This document shows positions 1 to 11,500 of a stretch of DNA of 64,000 nucleotides, piece after piece. The stretch spans positions 3,906,001 to 3,970,000 of the forward strand of contig NZ_CP063812.1 in NCBI RefSeq assembly GCF_015277855.1, in the 5' to 3' direction. Both the position numbers and the translations under genes were made by a program. The notes below the pieces were generated by a model. The model made no database searches and had not been told where the DNA came from. It was given only the letters and a program-made list of their open reading frames with translations. This DNA is from Microbacterium cremeum. GTDB taxonomy: Bacteria; Actinomycetota; Actinomycetes; Actinomycetales; Microbacteriaceae. Position 1 is the stretch's first letter, and each line of letters opens with the position of its first letter.

Positions 1-3000
1 GTCGGAGAGATCCACCGTGCCGGTGTTCGTGACGACATACGTCCACTCGACTCCACCGCCGACCGGAACGTAGGGTCCGGTCGGTTCGTCGGCATCCTCA
101 CCGTTGGTCGACTTCTCGATGTCGATCGCGCCGAAGTGCCCGAAGTAGTGGGACGGGTCGTCGTCCGTCACCTCGTCCCCCGCCTCCGGTTCACCGTCGA
201 CGTCGGTGGTCTCGGGCCCGGTGCCGACCACGGTGCCGAGGTTCGCGTACTGTCCGCGGACCGCCGTGCCGGTCGCGACGCACTCGAACGTCCCGCCTGC
301 CGCGAGCGGGCCGGGGACGACGTTCGAGCCGGTTCCGTCGCAGTCGATGTCGCCCGCCGCGAGCATGTCGTCCGTCACGGTGACGTTCGTGAGAGGCGCA
401 TTGCCCGTGTTCGTCACGGCATACGTCCAGGTCACCACCGCACCGTCGTAGGTCTGCACTCCCGGCGCGGTGTCGGCGTCCTGCCCGTTCGTCGCCTTCT
501 CGATATCGACCGCCGGCTGCACGCCGAAGTAGTGCGACGGGTCGGCATCCGTGACCTCGGCACCTGCGACGGTGTCGCCGTCGACGTCGGTCGTCACGGG
601 CCCCGTGCCGATCACCGTGCCCGTGTTGGCGTACTGGCCGGCGGTCGCGGTGCCGGTGGCGACGCACGTGAAGGACGCCTCGGGCTCGAGCGGGCCCGCG
701 ATCACATTGCCGCCGGTGCCTTCGCAGTCGATGTCGGCCGCGGGCACCTGGTCGTCGGTCACAGTCACGTTCGTCAATGCGGCGTTGCCGGTGTTGGTGA
801 TCACATACGTCCATCGCACGGCCCCGCCGACCGTGACCAGCGGGCCGGTCGGGGTGTCGGCATCCTGCCCGTTCGTGGCCTTCTCGATGTCGATCGCGGG
901 CTGGACGCCGAAGTAGTGCGACGGATCCTCGTCGGTGACCTCCACCTGGGTGGGATCCAGCCCGGTCACCGTTCCGGTGTTCGCATACTGCCCCGCCGTC
1001 GCCGTGCCGGTGGCGACGCAGGTGAAGGATGCCTCCGGGGCGACCGGGCCCGGGACGAGGTTTCCGCCGGTCCCGTCGCAGTCGATGGTCGAGTCGTCCA
1101 CCACGTCGTCGGTCACCGTCACGTTCGTGAGGTCGACCCCGCCGGTGTTGGTCACCACGTACGTCCAGCGCACGTCGCCGCCCACCGTGACAGCCGGCCC
1201 CGACACGGTATCGGCATCCTGCCCGTTCGTCGCCTTCTCGATGTCGATGCCCGGCGCAGGCATGAGCGCGAGGTCGACGGTGAAGTTCGTGAAGACGTCG
1301 GGGATGATGTCACTGCCCAGACCCGCCACGTTGTCACCGAGCGGGCCGTTGCCGCTCTCGAGGAGCCCGTCGTCGTAGATGTACGCGAGTGTGACGGGCG
1401 TGCTCGTCAACCCGGTCACCGTCGGGTCGGGACTGGCGGTGTTGTTGTTGTCGGCGTTCTCGTTCACGTCCTGATCCGGCCGGGACGCCACGAGCCGCAC
1501 GAGATGCTCGGCAAGCGGCGCGCCGTCGGCGAACATCGACGGCGGGATGTGCGCGGTGTAGGTCCCCGCCGGAAGGGCGGCCGCCGACCAGCGGCCGTCG
1601 GCGTCGGTGACGCGTGTCGCGACGACGGATCCGGTGTCGTCCATGACCTGGACCGTGACGCCCGCGACCCCCTGCTCACCCGCGTCGAACCGGCCGTTGC
1701 CGTTCCGGTCGATCCAGACCAGATCGCCGAGCGTGAACCCGGGCATCAGCACGTACGGCTCGTTGGAGAGCAGCGGCTGGTCGGGGAAGGAGGGCGAGAA
1801 GATCATCGCCCGGTTCACGTAGACGTTGTCGAGGTCGTTGCTCGTCGAAACCGCTCCGACCACGGCTCGCACGCGCGACTGCACCGGAAGGGCAGAGCCC
1901 GAGACGAACCGGATCGCCGTGACCGCACCGAATCCGGCTCCGGCGGCGATCTCGCCCTCGGTCTGCCAGAGACCACCCGGTGCCGCCGGATCGGCGTTGG
2001 CCGGGCTGCGCGGGTCATGGGTGATCGTCGAGGGATCGGCGGTCGAGTAGAACCACGCTCCCGCGACGGCGCCGGTGCCGCCCCGGATGTACGTCGGCGC
2101 CGTGAGGGGCCCCGTCAGCTGCGCCAGCCCGGTGTACTCGGACGGGAACTGGGAACGTGCCGAGCCGGATGCCGGATCCCCGTCCCCGTTCCACGGGAGG
2201 ACGTCGATCACATCGGGCGCCAGGAACGAGATCGAGGTGGACGTGTTCCCCCAGTCCAGCGACCACGTGTAGTCCTCGCCCGACGCGACGAACGGCTTGT
2301 CGACGGCTTTGGTGATGCCCAGCTGACCGGAGCCTACGACCTGGATCGTGGCCTGGGCGGTCGGGGCGTTCTCGGCGTTGTCGGCGAGCGCCTGGACGCG
2401 ATTCACGTGGGTGTCGCCGGGCTGGGCCAGAGAGTCGATGGTCGTGCAGATGCGCAGCCGCCCGTGCGTTGCGTTCGCATTGGGGCCGAACACGACCTGC
2501 GTGGGCGCATTCACGAGCGGGATGTCGCCGGCCTGGAAGGTCACCCGCCGTGTCTGCGAGTCGTAGCTCACCGCCACGCCCGCCGGGAGCAGGCCTTGCG
2601 TGCACGGGAGATCGAAGTGAAGATCCGCCGGGAGCGTGTCGACGATGCGCAGATTCCGCATGGTCGATCCGATCGTGGCGCGGTCGATCGACACCGACAG
2701 GTCCCAGACCGGACTCGTGCCCGGCAGGTATTGGGTCGGCGTGACCGATTTCGCGACGCCCAGGAGCATGCCCGAGAAGGTGATCTCGCGCGCGACCGTG
2801 TTCCAGGAGGACCCGGTGCGCCCCGTCGGCCAGCCTCCGACGTTGGTCAGGCGGACGCCCGTCGGGATCTGCTCGCCTGCGTTCGGCCCGCCGTTGTAGG
2901 ACTCGCGCACCTGGAGGTGCATCTGCAGATGCGCCGAGAACGGGCCGACCTCGACGTGGGCCGGGTCGATCGGCCGCATCCGCACCATGTTGACGCTGTC

Positions 3001-5535
3001 CTGCCAGGCCGGCCCGAAGTCGGCGCCGGGATCGGACGACCAGGCGATCGTCCCGTCGTCACGACATTGGGTCGCGGCTGTTCGCACCGAGGACGAGTTG
3101 ATCGGATAGAGCCCGCCGGTGATCGGGCCGGCTTGGGTGTCGACCTCGTTCGGCCCGACTGCGTACTCGATGACGTACGCCCCGGGGTTCGGCCACTCCG
3201 GTCGTTCCAGCATCCACGCTTCGCCGGTGAGCCGGAACACCGAGACGTCGAAGACATCGCACAGCTGGAAGTTCGGAACGCGGACGCGGTCGTTGTTCGC
3301 CGTGGCCAGCACCTGCGATCCGACGATATGGCCGGCGAACGCGGGCGTGATCGGAGCCTGCCCCGCAACGCGGAAGTACCCTTTGTCGCCCGCCAATGTG
3401 CCACAGGCCGCGGGCGGAACGTTGATCGTGCGATTCACGAGGTTGTTGCCGGTGGCTACGGTGCCGTCCCAGCCCGGCTCGAATCCGGTGCCGAAGTTGT
3501 AGTTGGGCGCGCCGCCCGCGGTCCAGCCGTTGGAGTCGATCGCCTCGTTCCTGACGTGCAGTTGCGGGTTCGCCGCCGCGCACGGGTCGAGCTCCATCGC
3601 ATCCATCGGGATGAAGACCCGCGCCCAGAAGTCGCCGCGCCGGCTCTCAAGGCCCCACTCCGTGGGCACGAGGCTCATGTCCCATCCCTCGGCAGGCTGG
3701 AGACCTGTCTCGCACGTCGGTGTGGCCGTCGCGCCACCCGTGCCGACTGCTCGCTGCGTGCACTCGATCAGGTAGGAGCCGGGATGACTGACGAAGCGGT
3801 CTTTGAACGCCACCGGCCGGTCCAACCACGGAGCGATGTTGCCGGCGCCGGCGAGGTCGATCACCGTCAGGGCGAACAGCACGTCGTAGCCTTCGGTCGG
3901 GACGCCATCGATCTGTCGCTCGGCGAAGGTGATCGTGTTCGAGACATCCTTCACCAGGTCCCAGCGCGGCGCCGCGGCCGCGCCGGTGACGGTGGCCGTG
4001 TTGTTCGCGGGATCCTCGCCCGTGTTGGGTTGACCGCCGTTCATCGTCCAGTGGTCGGTGCCCGCGGCGACGTTGTCGAAGACGACATCCCCCGTCGCGA
4101 ACGGATCGCCGGGCTGCCACGACGGGTCGATCGCGCGGTTCATCTCATCGACGGGGAGGAACACCGTCATCACCATGTGACCTTCGGTGAGGTCCGGGTT
4201 GCTGGCGAAGTTCGGCGAGATGCTCAGCTGCCACCCGTCGGCGCCCTGCGTCTCGGTCACGGCGGGGCAGCCGAGCGTCCAGAACGAACGGCCGGCGCGG
4301 TCGCTCAGGTTCGTGTTGCGGCACTCGAGGATCCGGGCGTTCGGGAAGTCCGGCATCACGTCGGTGAACGTCACCGGCCACTGGAGCTGGCCGCCGCCGA
4401 GCCCGTCCGTCAGGTCGCGGATGTCGAACTGGTATCTGACGACGTAGCCCTCGAGTGTTCCGACGCCGGCGACCTCGATCGCTCGGTAGTCCGGGCCGGC
4501 CTGGTGGTACTGGTTCGTCGGATACAGGTTCTTCACGAGGTCCCAGTCGGCGCGGCCGGTCACCTCGACGATCGGCCCGGCGACGGGACTCGACACGCCG
4601 GCGTCACCTCCGCCGGCATAGGCGACCGCCTCGATCAGGGCGTGCGACGGAATCGGGGATGCCTCGGTCATCTCGTAGGAGAGCGGGATCCCTGCTGCGG
4701 TCGACGACAGCGTTCCCACATTGCAGCGCACGGTGATCGACCCGTCCGCGTTGATCGTGCGGGACGACGGCGGATTCGCGCCGGTCGCCGCCGTCAGGCA
4801 CTCGGACGGGATGCCGTTGACGCCCGGGCCCACCAGCGCGAGCCTCGCACCGTCGGGCGAGGAGACCCGGAACTCCACGACGACGTTCGGCACCGACGTG
4901 CCGGTGGGAAGCCCCGTCAACGACACGCCGTACTGCTGCATCACCGTGTCGCCGGTGCGGACGATGCAGTTGGCGCTGCTGCTGTCGAGGCCCGGACCGT
5001 CGGTCGCGTCGAAGGGAGGCGTGCCCGTCCGCGCGAACCCTTCGCAGGCGTCGGCCATCGGGAGGCGGGCGAGCTGGAGGGTGGCGATCGGCTGCATGCC
5101 GGCGTCCACTCCTGTCACCTGGCCCGCACCCGTGATGGGGAAGGCGGCGGTCACGCCCCGCTCGGGCTGACCCGGGAGGGGCTGACCTTCGCGGACGAAG
5201 TCGTTCTGTCCGGTGGCGGTCGCCGGGAAGACGAACGCACCGGGGGCATCCACGCGCACGATGTAGTCGCCGTCCGCCGCGTTCGCGAACGAGTACGCGC
5301 CACTGGCGTTCGTGGTCGTCGTGGCGGCGACCGCGCCGCCGGGTGCCGTGAGGAGCTGCACCGTGACCCCGGCCCGTGCCGGCTCGGTCGGCTGGCGTAC
5401 GCCGTCACGGTTCGTGTCGGCCCACACGATGCCGCTGACGATGCTGCCGGGGCCCGCGATCGCAGCGGACGGCGCCACCACCCCGGCGATCAACGCCGCC
5501 ACCACCAGCAGCGTGACCTGTGAACGTCTCTTCAC
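1..5535 (-). CDS. Giant repeat-rich surface adhesin-like protein, 3' end outside window
   Basis: The minus-strand frame is open from a GTG at 5535 to the left edge (1845 codons seen). A signal peptide starts the protein (KRR, then a Leu/Val/Ala-rich core ending SAAIA). Next comes an SdrD/CNA-B-like domain (GIVWADTNRDG, near residue 35), a roughly 1200-residue region without a recognised fold, a second SdrD-like domain (DRNGNGRFDAGEQG, near residue 1275), and DUF11-like repeats opening with a D-I-E-K-[AS]-T-N-G motif; three are complete and a fourth is cut by the edge. A GGAG 6 nt upstream supports this start; an alternative GTG at 5553 overlaps the upstream stop. The gene is a paralogue of its neighbour, probably cotranscribed. 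A wall-anchoring C-terminus is expected outside the window but not seen. Role in adhesion is inferred from family knowledge. Confidence 0.85.
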   Translation of the reverse strand, partial: MKRRSQVTLLVVAALIAGVVAPSAAIAGPGSIVSGIVWADTNRDGVRQPTEPARAGVTVQLLTAPGGAVAATTTTNASGAYSFANAADGDYIVRVDAPGAFVFPATATGQNDFVREGQPLPGQPERGVTAAFPITGAGQVTGVDAGMQPIATLQLARLPMADACEGFARTGTPPFDATDGPGLDSSSANCIVRTGDTVMQQYGVSLTGLPTGTSVPNVVVEFRVSSPDGARLALVGPGVNGIPSECLTAATGANPPSSRTINADGSITVRCNVGTLSSTAAGIPLSYEMTEASPIPSHALIEAVAYAGGGDAGVSSPVAGPIVEVTGRADWDLVKNLYPTNQYHQAGPDYRAIEVAGVGTLEGYVVRYQFDIRDLTDGLGGGQLQWPVTFTDVMPDFPNARILECRNTNLSDRAGRSFWTLGCPAVTETQGADGWQLSISPNFASNPDLTEGHMVMTVFLPVDEMNRAIDPSWQPGDPFATGDVVFDNVAAGTDHWTMNGGQPNTGEDPANNTATVTGAAAAPRWDLVKDVSNTITFAERQIDGVPTEGYDVLFALTVIDLAGAGNIAPWLDRPVAFKDRFVSHPGSYLIECTQRAVGTGGATATPTCETGLQPAEGWDMSLVPTEWGLESRRGDFWARVFIPMDAMELDPCAAANPQLHVRNEAIDSNGWTAGGAPNYNFGTGFEPGWDGTVATGNNLVNRTINVPPAACGTLAGDKGYFRVAGQAPITPAFAGHIVGSQVLATANNDRVRVPNFQLCDVFDVSVFRLTGEAWMLERPEWPNPGAYVIEYAVGPNEVDTQAGPITGGLYPINSSSVRTAATQCRDDGTIAWSSDPGADFGPAWQDSVNMVRMRPIDPAHVEVGPFSAHLQMHLQVRESYNGGPNAGEQIPTGVRLTNVGGWPTGRTGSSWNTVAREITFSGMLLGVAKSVTPTQYLPGTSPVWDLSVSIDRATIGSTMRNLRIVDTLPADLHFDLPCTQGLLPAGVAVSYDSQTRRVTFQAGDIPLVNAPTQVVFGPNANATHGRLRICTTIDSLAQPGDTHVNRVQALADNAENAPTAQATIQVVGSGQLGITKAVDKPFVASGEDYTWSLDWGNTSTSISFLAPDVIDVLPWNGDGDPASGSARSQFPSEYTGLAQLTGPLTAPTYIRGGTGAVAGAWFYSTADPSTITHDPRSPANADPAAPGGLWQTEGEIAAGAGFGAVTAIRFVSGSALPVQSRVRAVVGAVSTSNDLDNVYVNRAMIFSPSFPDQPLLSNEPYVLMPGFTLGDLVWIDRNGNGRFDAGEQGVAGVTVQVMDDTGSVVATRVTDADGRWSAAALPAGTYTAHIPPSMFADGAPLAEHLVRLVASRPDQDVNENADNNNTASPDPTVTGLTSTPVTLAYIYDDGLLESGNGPLGDNVAGLGSDIIPDVFTNFTVDLALMPAPGIDIEKATNGQDADTVSGPAVTVGGDVRWTYVVTNTGGVDLTNVTVTDDVVDDSTIDCDGTGGNLVPGPVAPEASFTCVATGTATAGQYANTGTVTGLDPTQVEVTDEDPSHYFGVQPAIDIEKATNGQDADTPTGPLVTVGGAVRWTYVITNTGNAALTNVTVTDDQVPAADIDCEGTGGNVIAGPLEPEASFTCVATGTATAGQYANTGTVIGTGPVTTDVDGDTVAGAEVTDADPSHYFGVQPAVDIEKATNGQDADTAPGVQTYDGAVVTWTYAVTNTGNAPLTNVTVTDDMLAAGDIDCDGTGSNVVPGPLAAGGTFECVATGTAVRGQYANLGTVVGTGPETTDVDGEPEAGDEVTDDDPSHYFGHFGAIDIEKSTNGEDADEPTGPYVPVGGGVEWTYVVTNTGTVDLSD

Positions 5536-5549
5536 GACGTTCTCCGTTC

Positions 5550-8500
5550 TCACGCCCTCCGGCGGCGGCCGGTGGCGACGAGCATCAGTCCGAGCAGGAT
5601 CACCAGTGCCCCGCCGACGATCGGCAGGACGGGCAGCGAGCCGCCGGTCGCGGGCAGAGCGGCCGGCGCCGGCGGTACCGGCGGGGGCGGCGTGGCCGAC
5701 GGAGCCGGCGCGATGTAGTGCGACAGGTCGTCGTCGGTCACGGTGGTGCCGAGGGCCGGGACCTCTGCGGAGACCCCGCCGACGTTGACGTACTGGCCCG
5801 CGACGGCGACCCCGAACGCGTTGCACGTGAACGACTCACCGGGTTCCAGTGGTCCGGCCACGACGTTCGACTCGGTGTCGCCGCACCAGATCTCGGACGC
5901 GGCGATCCTGTCGTCGGTCACGGTGAGGTTCGTGAGGGGGACGTTGCCCGTGTTCGTCACGACGTACGTCCACTCCACGACGGCGCCGACCGCGAGCGCC
6001 ACACCCGGCGCGGTGTCGGCATCCTGCCCGTTCGTACTCTTCTCGATGTCGACCGCCGGGTCGGCGCCGAAGTAGTGCGACAGGTCGCCGTCGGTCACCG
6101 GGTCGCCGGGGACGATGCCGCCGTCGACGCCTGTGGTGTCGGGGCCGGTCCCGGTCACGGTGCCGAGGTTGGCGTACTGCCCGGGCACCGCGGTGCCGGT
6201 CGCGAGGCAGACGTACCCGTCGCCGGGTGCGAGCGTGCCGGGGATCACATTGGTCCCCGTCTCGGCGCAATCGATCTCGGAGGCGGCGATCATGTCGTCG
6301 GTCACCGTGACGTTCGTCAGCGGCACGTCGCCCGTGTTGGTGACGACGTACCTCCACTCGACCGTGCCGCCGACGGGCACGAAGGGCCCGGTCGGCTCGT
6401 CGGCGTCCTCGCCGTTCGTGGACTTCTCGATGTCGACGGCGGGGGAGGCGCCGAAGTAGTGCGAGGCATCCTCGTCGTCGACCGTGACGCCCGTCACCGG
6501 GTTGCCGTTGACATCCGTCGTCTGCGGCCCGACGCCGGTGACCGAACCCAGGTTCGCGTACTGGCCGGCGGTCGCCGTGCCGGTCGCGACGCAGGTGACG
6601 GATGCCTCGGCCTCGAGCGGTCCCGGAATCACATTGCTGCCCGTCCCGGCGCAGTCGATGTCGGCCGCGGCGACCTGGTCGTCGGTGACCGTGACGTCGG
6701 TGAGCGGGACGTTGCCGGTGTTGGTCACCACGTACGTCCACCGCACGTCACCGCCGACGGCGACGAACGGGCCGGTCGGAGTGTCGGCATCCTGCCCGTT
6801 GGTGGCCTTCTCGATGTCGATGCCCGGCGCGATGCCGAAGTAGTGCGACGGATCGTCGTCGTTCACCTGCTGTCCGGCGACCGTGTTCCCGTCGACGTCC
6901 GTCGTGGCGGGCGCGGTGCCCGTCACCGTCCCGAGGTTCGCGTACTGACCCTCGACCGCCGTGGCCTCGGCGACGCACGTGAAGGACGCGCCCGGCGCGA
7001 GCGGACCGGGGATCACGTTCGAGCCGGTGTCGTCGCAGTCGATGTCGGCGGCGGCGATCCGGTCATCGGTCACCGTGACGTCGGTGAGCGCGGTGTCACC
7101 GGTGTTCGTCACCACGTACGTCCACCGCACGTCACCGCCGGCGGCCACGTTCGGGCCGGTCGGAGTGTCGGCATCCTGCCCGTTCGTCGCCTTCTCGAGC
7201 TCGACGGCGGGCTGGATCCCGAGGTAGTGCGACAGATCCTCGTCGCCCACCTCGTCGGCGGCGACCGGGTTCCCGTCGACGTCGGTCGTCTCGGGCCCGC
7301 TGGCGACGACGGTTCCGAGGTTCGCGTACTGGCCGGTGTCGGCGGTGCCGTTCGCCACGCAGGTGACGGATGCCCCGGCCGCGAGCGGGCCGGCGACGAC
7401 ATTGCTGCCCGACCCGGCGCAGTCGATGTCTTCGGCGGCGACCATGTCGTCGGTCATCGTGATGTTCGTGAGTGGGACGTTGCCGGTGTTGGTGACGACG
7501 TACGTCCACCGCACGGCACCGCCGACGGTGACCAGCGGGCCGGTCGGGGTGTCGGCATCCTGCCCGTTCGTCGCCTTCTCGATGTCGACCGAGGGCTCGG
7601 CGCCGAAGTAGTGAGAAGGATCCTCGTCCGTCACCGCCACCTGGGCGGGGTCGAAGCCGGTCACGGTGCCGGTGTTCGCATACTGCCCCGGCGTCGCCGT
7701 GCCGGTCGCGACGCAGGTGAAGGATGCCTCGGGGGCGAGCGGGCCCGGAACCACATTGCTGCCGGTGCCGTCGCAGTCGATGGCGGCGTCGTCGACCTGG
7801 TCGTCGGTCACCGTCACGTTCGTGAGATCGACGTCACCGGTGTTGGTGACGACGTACGTCCACCGCACCTCGCCGCCCACCGCGACGTTCGGGCCGGTCG
7901 GGGTGTCGGCATCCTGCCCGTTCGTCGACTTCTCGATGTCGACCGACGGCCCCGGGAGCAGAGCCAGGTCCACCGTGAACGTGCTGAAGGCGTCCGGGAA
8001 GAGAGGCGGGGCGAGCTGCGCCACATCGTCGCCCGACGGGCCGTCGGCACCGATGAGGCGATCGTCCTCGTAGCGGTAGGCCAGCGTCACGGGCGTGCTC
8101 GTGAGACCCGTCGCGCGGGGATCGGGCGTCGCAGTGTTGTTGTTGTCGCTGTTCTCGTTCGGAATGTCGGAGCTGCCCGATCCGACGGTGCGGACCACGT
8201 AGGTCTCGAGCGGTCCGCCGTCGCCGAACATCTCGGCAGGGATGTGCACCGTGTACACGCCTGCGGGGATCCTCGTCACCGACCAGCGACCCTGCGCATC
8301 GGTCGTCGTGGTCGCGACGACATCGCCGTCCTGGTTCCGCACCTCGATGTCGACGCCGGCGATGCCCTGCTCCTCCCCATCGAATCGGCCGTTGCCGTTG
8401 CGGTCGAGCCACACGAGGTCGCCGAGCGTGAACCCCGGCATCAGCACGTACGGCTCGTTCGACAGCAGAGGCTGGTTGGGGAAGGTGCCCGAGAAGATCA

Positions 8501-11500
8501 TCGCGCGGTTGACATAGACGTTGTTGAGGTCGTCGCTGGTCGACACCATCGGGATCAGAGCGCGCACGCGCGCCCCCGTGCCGAGCCACTCGGTGGCGAC
8601 GAACCGCACCGCCGTCACGTCGGCGAAGTCGGTGATCTCGGCGGCGGTCCGCCAGGTGCCGCCCGGCGCGGCGGGGTCCGCGTTCGAAGCATCACGCGGG
8701 TCGTGGTTCAACGTCGACGGATCCGCGACGGAGTAGTACCACGTGCCGGCGACCTCGCCCATGCCACCACGGACATACATGGGCTGCGCGAGCGGTCCGG
8801 TCAGCTCCGAGAGACCCTCGTAGGCCGATGCGTACTGACCGCGGGCCGAGCCCGCCGCCGGGTCGCCGTCGCCGTTCCACGGCAGCACGTCGATGAGGTC
8901 GGTCGGCTGGAACGAGATGACCGTCGAGGTGTTCGCCCAGTCCAGCGACCAGGTGTACGTCTCGCCGCTGGCCACGAACGCCTTGTCGACGTTCTTGACC
9001 AGGCCCAGCTGGCCCGACCCGGTCGCGGTGGTGGTCGCCGTCGCCGTCGGCGCGTTCTCGGCGCTGTTCGAGAACGCCTGCACCTGGTTGACGTAGGTGT
9101 CACCGGGCTGTGCGACCGTCTCGAGCGTCGCGCACAGCTGAAGGGCGGTGGCGCCGGTGCGGATCCAGTAGTTCGCCGCGGTCGTGGTGATGTCGCCGAG
9201 GACGAACGTGACCTCCCGGGTCGCTGCGTTGTAGCTGACGGTCACACCGGCCGGGAGCCTGCTCTGCGTGCAGGCCTCGTTGTAGATGAGGCCGATCGGC
9301 ACCGTGTCGACGAGGCGCAGGTTCTCGACGATCGCGCCGATGGGGGCGTTGTTGACGCCGACGCTGAGATTCCAGATCGCGTCCTGGCCCGGCAGGTACG
9401 TCGCCTGCCCGACGTTCTTCGCGACGATGAGGCGAAGACCCTGGAACCGGAGCTCCTGCTGCATCGTGGTCCAGCCATCACCGCGGGGGCCCGTGGACCA
9501 GCCGCCGATGTTCGACAGGCGGATGCCCGTCAGCAGCGGCTCGCCGTCGTTCGGACCGCCGTTGTACGACCCGCGGGCCCGCAGGAACATCTTCAGGTCG
9601 AGCCGGAACGCGGCGTGCTCGACGTGGTCGGGCTCCACGGCGCGGATCCGCACCATGTTGACCCGGTCGCGCCAGTCGGCGCCGAACTGAGCGGCGTCGG
9701 TGTGCCACGGACCGTCGTGCTCGCGGCATCCGTTGTTGTCTCCGAGCAGTGAGGTCCGGTCCACCGGGTACAGCCCGCCGACCGGCGCACCCGCCTGGGT
9801 GTCGACCGCGTTGGTGCCGACGCCGTACTCGATGACGTACTCGGAGGCGGTGGCGCGGCCCTGCGCCGTGAACCAGGCGGGGCCGTCGAGCTGGAAGACC
9901 GACACGTCGAAGGTGTCGCACACCATCGGGTTGTCGACGGGGAATCCGATGGCCTCCTCTGCTCCGGGAGCCTGGACGCCGCGTGCCGTCCCGGCGTTGC
10001 GGATGCCGTTCCAGTCGACCTCGAGGCCGGCCCACGACTGGACTCGCTGGCCCGATGCGACCGTCGTGTTGTCGGCCCACGCGTTGCCGGCCTCGTTGGT
10101 GAAGTACTTGTAGCCCGTGATCGGCAGGTTCGCCGCGAGCTGGCGCGAGACGTCGTCGTAGACGATGCCGCCGTCCTGGTTGGTCTCGGGCCAGCTGCCG
10201 GTGTTGTTCAGCAGCACGCCCTGCGGGATGTCCTCGCCCGCGTTGGGGCCGCCGTTGTACTGCCAGCGCGACTGCAGCGGCACGTACAGGCCGAGGGTGA
10301 ACGGACCGACCTCCACGTGCCCGGCGTTGATCGGGCTCACGCGGACCATGTTCACCTCGTCACGCCAGTCGGCGCCGAAGGTCGCCGCGGGATCCGTGGT
10401 CCACGGGCCCTCGTCGTCACGGCACTGCCGGGCGTCGGTGACGTTCGGGGAGTTGTCCAGCCCGTTGCCGGTGCCGGTCTGCGTGTCCACCGTGTTGGAG
10501 CCGACGCCGTACTCGATCACGTAGTTGTTGAGGTCGAAGCCCGGGTTCATCGTCGCCGTCCGCGCCTGGAGGTGCGGATTGGGGTCGGCGCCGGTGATGG
10601 GTGCCAGCGGGTTGCCCGAGACGCGCCACACCGACACGTCGAACACGTCGCACACCACCGGGTCTGTCACCGAGATCCGGGTCGTGCTCGCCGTCGTCCA
10701 CACGTGGGAGTTGACGACGTCGCCGATCGAGAACTGGTTCCAGTTCGTGAGGCCGCCCGCGATGCCCTCGTACTGCTTGTTGCCCGTGAGCGTGCCGCAG
10801 TCGCTGACCGTGCTGCGGACGTTGAACGTGCGCGTCGAGACGTTGTTGCCCGTGGCGGTCGTGCCGTCCCAGCCGGGCTCGAACCCGGTGTTGTTCATCG
10901 GCCAGTCGTCCGCCGTCCACCCCTCGGTGCTCCGCGCCTCGTTGCGGAACGAGAGCGTGTCGCTCACGTTGGCGCGACACGGGTCGGGCACCGTCGGCGT
11001 CGGCACGAAGAAGAACGCCTGCCACGTGTTGGTCTTGGTGTTGTTGCCGTTGGCGTTCGGGGTGAAGCTCATATCCCAGCCGTCGGCCGGCTGCACCCCG
11101 GTCTCACACGTCGGCGTGCCGGTGTTGAAGTTGCCGGAGTGCCACAGGCACTGTGTGAGCACGGCATCCGGCCAGTCCGGCATGAAGTCCTTGAATGCGA
11201 TGTTGTCGAGGTTGGTGCTGAGGAGGTTGCCGTTGGACTCGTCCACCCTGAACTGATACACGACCTGGAAGCCGGGAACCGGCGGAGTCAGGGGGTTGTT
11301 GTCGAGCGATCCATCGACGAACGTGACGTTGCCGGTGTTGGTCTTCGACAAGTCCCAGCGGGGCTCGGTGATGTTGAACTGGCTGGGCACGACGTTGTCG
11401 CCGGTCGCGATCGTGCCGTCCCACCCGGCCTCGAAGCCGGGGCCGACTCCGCCGGGCGGATTGTTCAGCTGGCCCCCGATCATGTGCCAGCCATCGGTGT

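Noticed and set aside
136..9752. Two very long plus-strand open frames (136-5523 and 5520-9752)
   Set aside because: Their translations are Arg/His/Gly/Val-rich with no domains, while the minus strand gives signal peptides, SdrD-like domains and a wall anchor.
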